From NCBI GenBank assembly GCA_050331575.1, contig JBHJGS010000044.1, forward strand, positions 1 through 64,000: DNA of 64,000 bases. Reading direction: 5' to 3'. The position numbers and the translations under genes are program-made. Below the pieces are notes generated by a model, which worked only from the letters and a program-made list of their open reading frames with translations, was not told the origin of the DNA and made no database searches. This document shows positions 60,672 through 64,000 of the stretch, piece after piece (position 1 is the first letter of the stretch; each line of letters starts with the position of its first letter). The DNA is from JBHJGS01 sp050331575. Its GTDB lineage: Bacteria > Pseudomonadota > Alphaproteobacteria > Sphingomonadales > Rhodothalassiaceae.

Positions 60672-62718
60672 GTCTAAACTCTTACGCACCCTGGGGCCTG
60701 CCCTCCTCATGCTTTGCACCGGCACAGCGGCGGGCGTGGAGTTGCAGCCAGGGCAATTCCGCCGCAGCTTAACGGATGAGGTCCAGTATTTACTGGATCC
60801 GGAGCGAAAATTAGCACCAGATCAAGTGGTGCAAAAGCATGCCGCGGGGGCCTTTCACCCGATCGACGGCGCCAGCATTGATTTCGGTTTCATTCCGGAC
60901 ATTATCTGGCTGCACGTGCCAGTGCACAACACCGGCCGAAGCCAAGGGGACTGGCGCCTCAGCCTGAACGTGCATTTCATGCACGGGCTGGACGCCTTTA
61001 TCCTGCGGGCGGATGGCCGCCGCGAAACACTGATCCGCGATGATGTCTCCTGGCCGTTTCACCGGCGCGACGTGGATTTCGCCATGTTGGTGGGCGACTT
61101 TTCGCTAGCCCCTGGCGAACGCGCCGATCTGTTTGTTGGCTATTGGTCCGACGGTGCCACGGCGATGCCCGTGAGTATTGAAACCGCCGAGAGTTTTAGC
61201 CGCCGCTATGGCTTGGTGGTGGCAAAGAACAGCGCCTTTTATGCCGTGTTCGCGCTATTGATCCTGTTCGCGTTGATTTTTTTCGCGGCGCTGCGCATGC
61301 GGGTGTTTTTGTCCTATGCACTGTATTTGAGCATGGTCTCACTGTTTGTCTTGCAAGCGGACGGGTACGGTTTTCAATTGCTCTATCCCGGCTTGCCAAC
61401 CTTCAACGGCATTGCCGCTTTGCCGCTGGGTTTTGCGCTGAATTTCTTCGCCGCGAATTTCACACGGGATTTCTTGCAGACGCGCCGGCTGCATCCGGTG
61501 CTGAACAGATTGCTGCTGGGCTTTATGGCGGTGACAGCCTGTCTGGTGCTGCTGGGGCCGTTCGGCGACACCCGCATGCTGAAGCAGCTGGGCTTTCTTT
61601 ATACCGCCATGGGCACGCTATTCTTTGTCGGCATCGGCCTTGTTGCGGTGGTGACGCGGCGGCGCGGCGCGCTGTTCTATCTGATCGGCTGGATCACGCT
61701 GGCTACGGCGGCGGGTTTCGCAAGCCTGGCGCATTGGGTGCCGGGCCTGATTCCGCCGGTGATTACCGCTGACCTGATCCGGCTGGGCATGCTGTTTGAG
61801 GCGATTTTGCTCGGTCTGGCCGTGATTACCCGGATCACCGGCATTCAAGCGGAGCGCGACCGAGCGCAGAGACGCGAGCTGGACGCCCTGCGTCGACAGG
61901 TTGCTCTGCAAAAACGCGTGGAGACGCTGACGCAACAAGGCGAGGCCGCGGCGCTGCTGGCCGATGCCCGGCGGCTACAACTGGCCAGCGCCAGCCATGA
62001 TTTGCGCCAGCCGCTGTTCGCCCTGCGCGCGGCCTTGCGCGAATTGGCGGGGCGGCCGGGCGCCGGGGAGGGATTGTCCGACCGGTTGGATCAATCGCTG
62101 CGCTACCTTGAACAATTATTGGATCGCTATCTGGATCAGAACAGCCTCGGCGAAACGGTTCTGGCGGACCGGCCAGAGGCCGAAAGGCGCGGCCCGTCGG
62201 CCAATGCAGAAACCTTTCGGCTGACCACCGTGTTGGACAATGTCCGCTTCTTGTTTGCTGAGCCCGCCAAGGCGAAAGGCCTGCAATTGCGCTACGTGCC
62301 GTGTACCGCCGTGGTCCAGGCCGACCCCCTGGCGGCGATGCGCATCCTCAGCAATCTTGCCTCTAATGCGGTGAAATATACCGAGGCCGGGACCGTCTTG
62401 CTGGGCTGCCGGCGCCGGGGCGGGCGCGTCGACGTCGAAATCCACGACACCGGCTGCGGTATTACCGAAGAACAAATCCGCCGGGCAGTCGAGGCGCAAG
62501 ATCGCGGGCCAGAGGATCCCAACAAGGCGCCGGGCCACGGCCTGGGGCTGGGCATCGCCACCGACCTGGCACAGCAGCACGGTCTTGGCCTGACCCTGGC
62601 TTCGCGCCGCTCCGGCGGCACCCGCGCTTGCCTGAGCCTGCCGGCCGCTCAGCCCCTGGCACCGGCGTCCGTGTCGCCTGGGGTGTCGAAAACCGCTCCG
62701 CTTTTCTTATTGCCTTAG
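60670..62718 (+). CDS. Sensor histidine kinase with 7TMR-DISM sensor module
   Basis: 682 residues. A signal peptide (MSKLLRTLGPALLMLCTGTA) precedes a periplasmic 7TMR-DISMED2-like beta domain (about 25-190: IWLHVPVHNTGRSQGDWRLS). Seven membrane helices span about 200-390. A coiled coil leads to the dimerisation domain with His443 in ASASHDLRQPLFALR, then the ATPase domain with N-box LSNLASNAVKYTE and G-boxes EIHDTGCGI and GHGLGLGIA. Such modules often sense carbohydrates or other small ligands. It is paired with the divergent LuxR regulator. Confidence 0.92.
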   Translation: MSKLLRTLGPALLMLCTGTAAGVELQPGQFRRSLTDEVQYLLDPERKLAPDQVVQKHAAGAFHPIDGASIDFGFIPDIIWLHVPVHNTGRSQGDWRLSLNVHFMHGLDAFILRADGRRETLIRDDVSWPFHRRDVDFAMLVGDFSLAPGERADLFVGYWSDGATAMPVSIETAESFSRRYGLVVAKNSAFYAVFALLILFALIFFAALRMRVFLSYALYLSMVSLFVLQADGYGFQLLYPGLPTFNGIAALPLGFALNFFAANFTRDFLQTRRLHPVLNRLLLGFMAVTACLVLLGPFGDTRMLKQLGFLYTAMGTLFFVGIGLVAVVTRRRGALFYLIGWITLATAAGFASLAHWVPGLIPPVITADLIRLGMLFEAILLGLAVITRITGIQAERDRAQRRELDALRRQVALQKRVETLTQQGEAAALLADARRLQLASASHDLRQPLFALRAALRELAGRPGAGEGLSDRLDQSLRYLEQLLDRYLDQNSLGETVLADRPEAERRGPSANAETFRLTTVLDNVRFLFAEPAKAKGLQLRYVPCTAVVQADPLAAMRILSNLASNAVKYTEAGTVLLGCRRRGGRVDVEIHDTGCGITEEQIRRAVEAQDRGPEDPNKAPGHGLGLGIATDLAQQHGLGLTLASRRSGGTRACLSLPAAQPLAPASVSPGVSKTAPLFLLP

Positions 62719-63258
62719 GCGAGGCTTCGGACAAGGCGGCTGCACAACGGCATCACAATTTTCCCGCCGAACCCATTTACGGTTAACGCTTTGATACAAA
62801 CTTCCCCCAATGGCTGGCGATTGATCGCTTGCCAATTAGGCGGGGCGCGCTCAAATAAGTAAAAAAATATAGTAAATTTCTTGACGACATTTGACTGTCA
62901 AGCAAAACCGCAAAATCTTTGAATATGGCAGAAATTGGGCAGAGATCGGGCCGAATTATTTCCTTGATTACGCCAAAATGGGCCCTATTCTCGCGCTCGG
63001 CCACAGCAATTACGTGCTGCCTGCTTGGCACTAACTGCGCAAACGGCTGATTTATACTGAGCGTGATGCGGACTCTTTTGGTCTCCGCGCGTCGCTTTTA
63101 AATAAAGAGCGGTCCACCCGCCGTTTTGCCTGCACTGGCTGGCACCGCCTTTCCCAGCGGTCGCGCTGCAGGTTGCTTGAGGCCCAATCGTTTCACCCAT
63201 AGGCGGCGGTGCGCGCCCGCACCGCGCCCGCCGTCACGCTCGAATGAGGAAGATTGCG
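62719..63258. promoter_or_regulatory. A/T-rich regulatory region before the secreted repeat protein
   Basis: About 540 bases with no gene. It is markedly A/T-rich from 62850 to 63000. A palindrome TTGAC-T-GTCAA lies at 62891-62901, with TTGACG ten bases before it, and a TTTATACT -10-like element lies near 63050. GAGGAAG precedes the ATG at 63259. The length and composition suggest a heavily regulated promoter for the adhesin-like gene. Confidence 0.45.
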
Positions 63259-64000
63259 ATGAGCACCGCTTTGCCCAGCCCCCTGTTCACTGAAGCCGCG
63301 GCATCCTTTTCTGGCAGCCCCGGCTCTGCGGTGGTGCGGCCGCACCAATCCGCCTATGCTGTCGCCCAGGGCACCTTGGCGCTCCGCTTCACCGCCACGT
63401 CGCTGACCGACGTCCAAGGGCTCGTTTCCAAAGACTCCTCCGGCTATGACGATGGCGGCCATCTCAGCATCACTCTCAATGGCGCGGATCTGCGCATCCG
63501 GCTGCAAGGACAGACCAGCGAGGCCGATTTCACGCTGGCGGATGTGGTCACCGAGGGCCAGAGCCACCATTTAGCGCTCAGCTTCGGGCCCGAGGGGCTT
63601 GCCGTCTATCTGGACGGCACCGAGATCGGCAGCCGTTCCTGGACCGGCGGACTGCAAGGCAATGCCGAACCGATCGTGCTCGGCGCGGTGCAGTGGCGCA
63701 GCGGTGATGGCATGGCCGACCGCCTGGACGCCCCGTTCACCGGCCAGATCGGCCCGGTCCAGCTTTATGGCGCGGTGCTCAGCGGCGATCAGATCGCCGC
63801 GCTGGCCGCCGGCGAGGGCCAGCCCGGGGCCGACAATCCCGGGGCCGAGAATGAGGCCCCGGTCGCCGAGGATGATAGCGCCAGAGTCGAGGCGGACGGC
63901 GCGGTGACCATCGATGTTCTGGCCAATGACAGCGATCCCGACGGCGATGCCCTCAGCATCACCGATCTCAGCGCACCCCAGAACGGCTCGGTGGCCTTAG
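63259..64000 (+). CDS. Large secreted LamG/cadherin-like protein, 5' part only
   Basis: The first 247 codons of a gene cut by the window edge. Residues about 10-190 form a concanavalin/LamG-like jelly roll (LRFTATSLTDVQGLVSKDSS, LAVYLDGTEIGS, PFTGQIGPVQLYG). An acidic linker leads to a cadherin-like/Ig repeat, NEAPVAEDDSARVEADGAVT then VLANDSDPDGDALSI, which usually recurs many times. There is no N-terminal signal peptide, as expected for type I secretion with a C-terminal signal. It is likely a calcium-binding adhesin or matrix protein; its true length is unknown here. Confidence 0.85.
   Translation, partial: MSTALPSPLFTEAAASFSGSPGSAVVRPHQSAYAVAQGTLALRFTATSLTDVQGLVSKDSSGYDDGGHLSITLNGADLRIRLQGQTSEADFTLADVVTEGQSHHLALSFGPEGLAVYLDGTEIGSRSWTGGLQGNAEPIVLGAVQWRSGDGMADRLDAPFTGQIGPVQLYGAVLSGDQIAALAAGEGQPGADNPGAENEAPVAEDDSARVEADGAVTIDVLANDSDPDGDALSITDLSAPQNGSVAL

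Noticed and set aside
1..64000. tRNA, rRNA genes, CRISPR arrays, toxin-antitoxin or phage defence modules
   Set aside because: I saw no convincing signature of any of these by eye. A weak tRNA could be missed without a covariance search.

Overview
The window is high-GC DNA that reads as chromosome of an alphaproteobacterium. The clues are a DUF1640 coiled-coil protein, an intact TTAA-N7-TTAA CtrA-type box at 25346-25360, palindromic intergenic elements, and an exosortase A (XrtA) polysaccharide locus with an exosortase-EpsI fusion. A Rhodospirillales-like affiliation is my guess only. I saw no rRNA, tRNA, CRISPR array or phage genes.

Region 1 (1-26.8 kb) is an XrtA/PEP-CTERM-associated exopolysaccharide locus. 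A leftward operon (6694 to the window edge) encodes a sulfotransferase, a methyltransferase, an alpha/alpha-toroid protein, a GNAT-like protein, an AMP-forming acyl ligase, a PLP decarboxylase and a truncated unknown. A divergent rightward operon (6950-10740) encodes an acyl carrier protein, two unusual alpha/beta hydrolases and an asparagine-synthase-like protein. From 11060 follows the export and assembly core: Wza-like lipoprotein, chain-length protein, tyrosine autokinase, GspA/ExeA-like ATPase, polysaccharide deacetylase, FemAB protein, exosortase-EpsI fusion, amidotransferase, priming glycosyltransferase, two GT4 glycosyltransferases and a UDP-sugar dehydrogenase. No PEP-CTERM cargo protein is in the window.

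Region 2 (26.8-29.8 kb) holds an IS110-family element with a strongly structured non-coding end (a bridge-RNA candidate) and an exported EF-hand/nonapeptide-repeat/PRC-barrel protein.

Region 3 (29.9-48.1 kb) is a nonulosonic acid locus. It has apparent homologues of the GDP-linked legionaminic acid pathway (PtmE-, LegB-, LegC-, LegH-, LegG-, LegI- and LegF-like). These are mixed with likely tailoring enzymes (PIG-L deacetylase, ATP-grasp ligase, HAD protein, two methyltransferases) and two possible glycosyltransferases, one of which is a TPR protein in visibly A/T-richer DNA. A hemolysin III-like protein, a NUDIX hydrolase and an aldehyde dehydrogenase are interspersed.

Region 4 (48.1-64 kb) is mostly ordinary chromosome: alkaline phosphatase, two SDRs, a ribbon-helix-helix protein, AsmA, a thioesterase, a ClC channel, a DUF1640 protein, a UvrD-type helicase, and a divergent LuxR-type regulator/sensor kinase pair whose start codons overlap. 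It ends with the start of a large secreted LamG/cadherin-type protein cut by the window edge. Two short genes missed by a long-ORF view (24903-25016 and 56657-56800) have good ribosome-binding sites.
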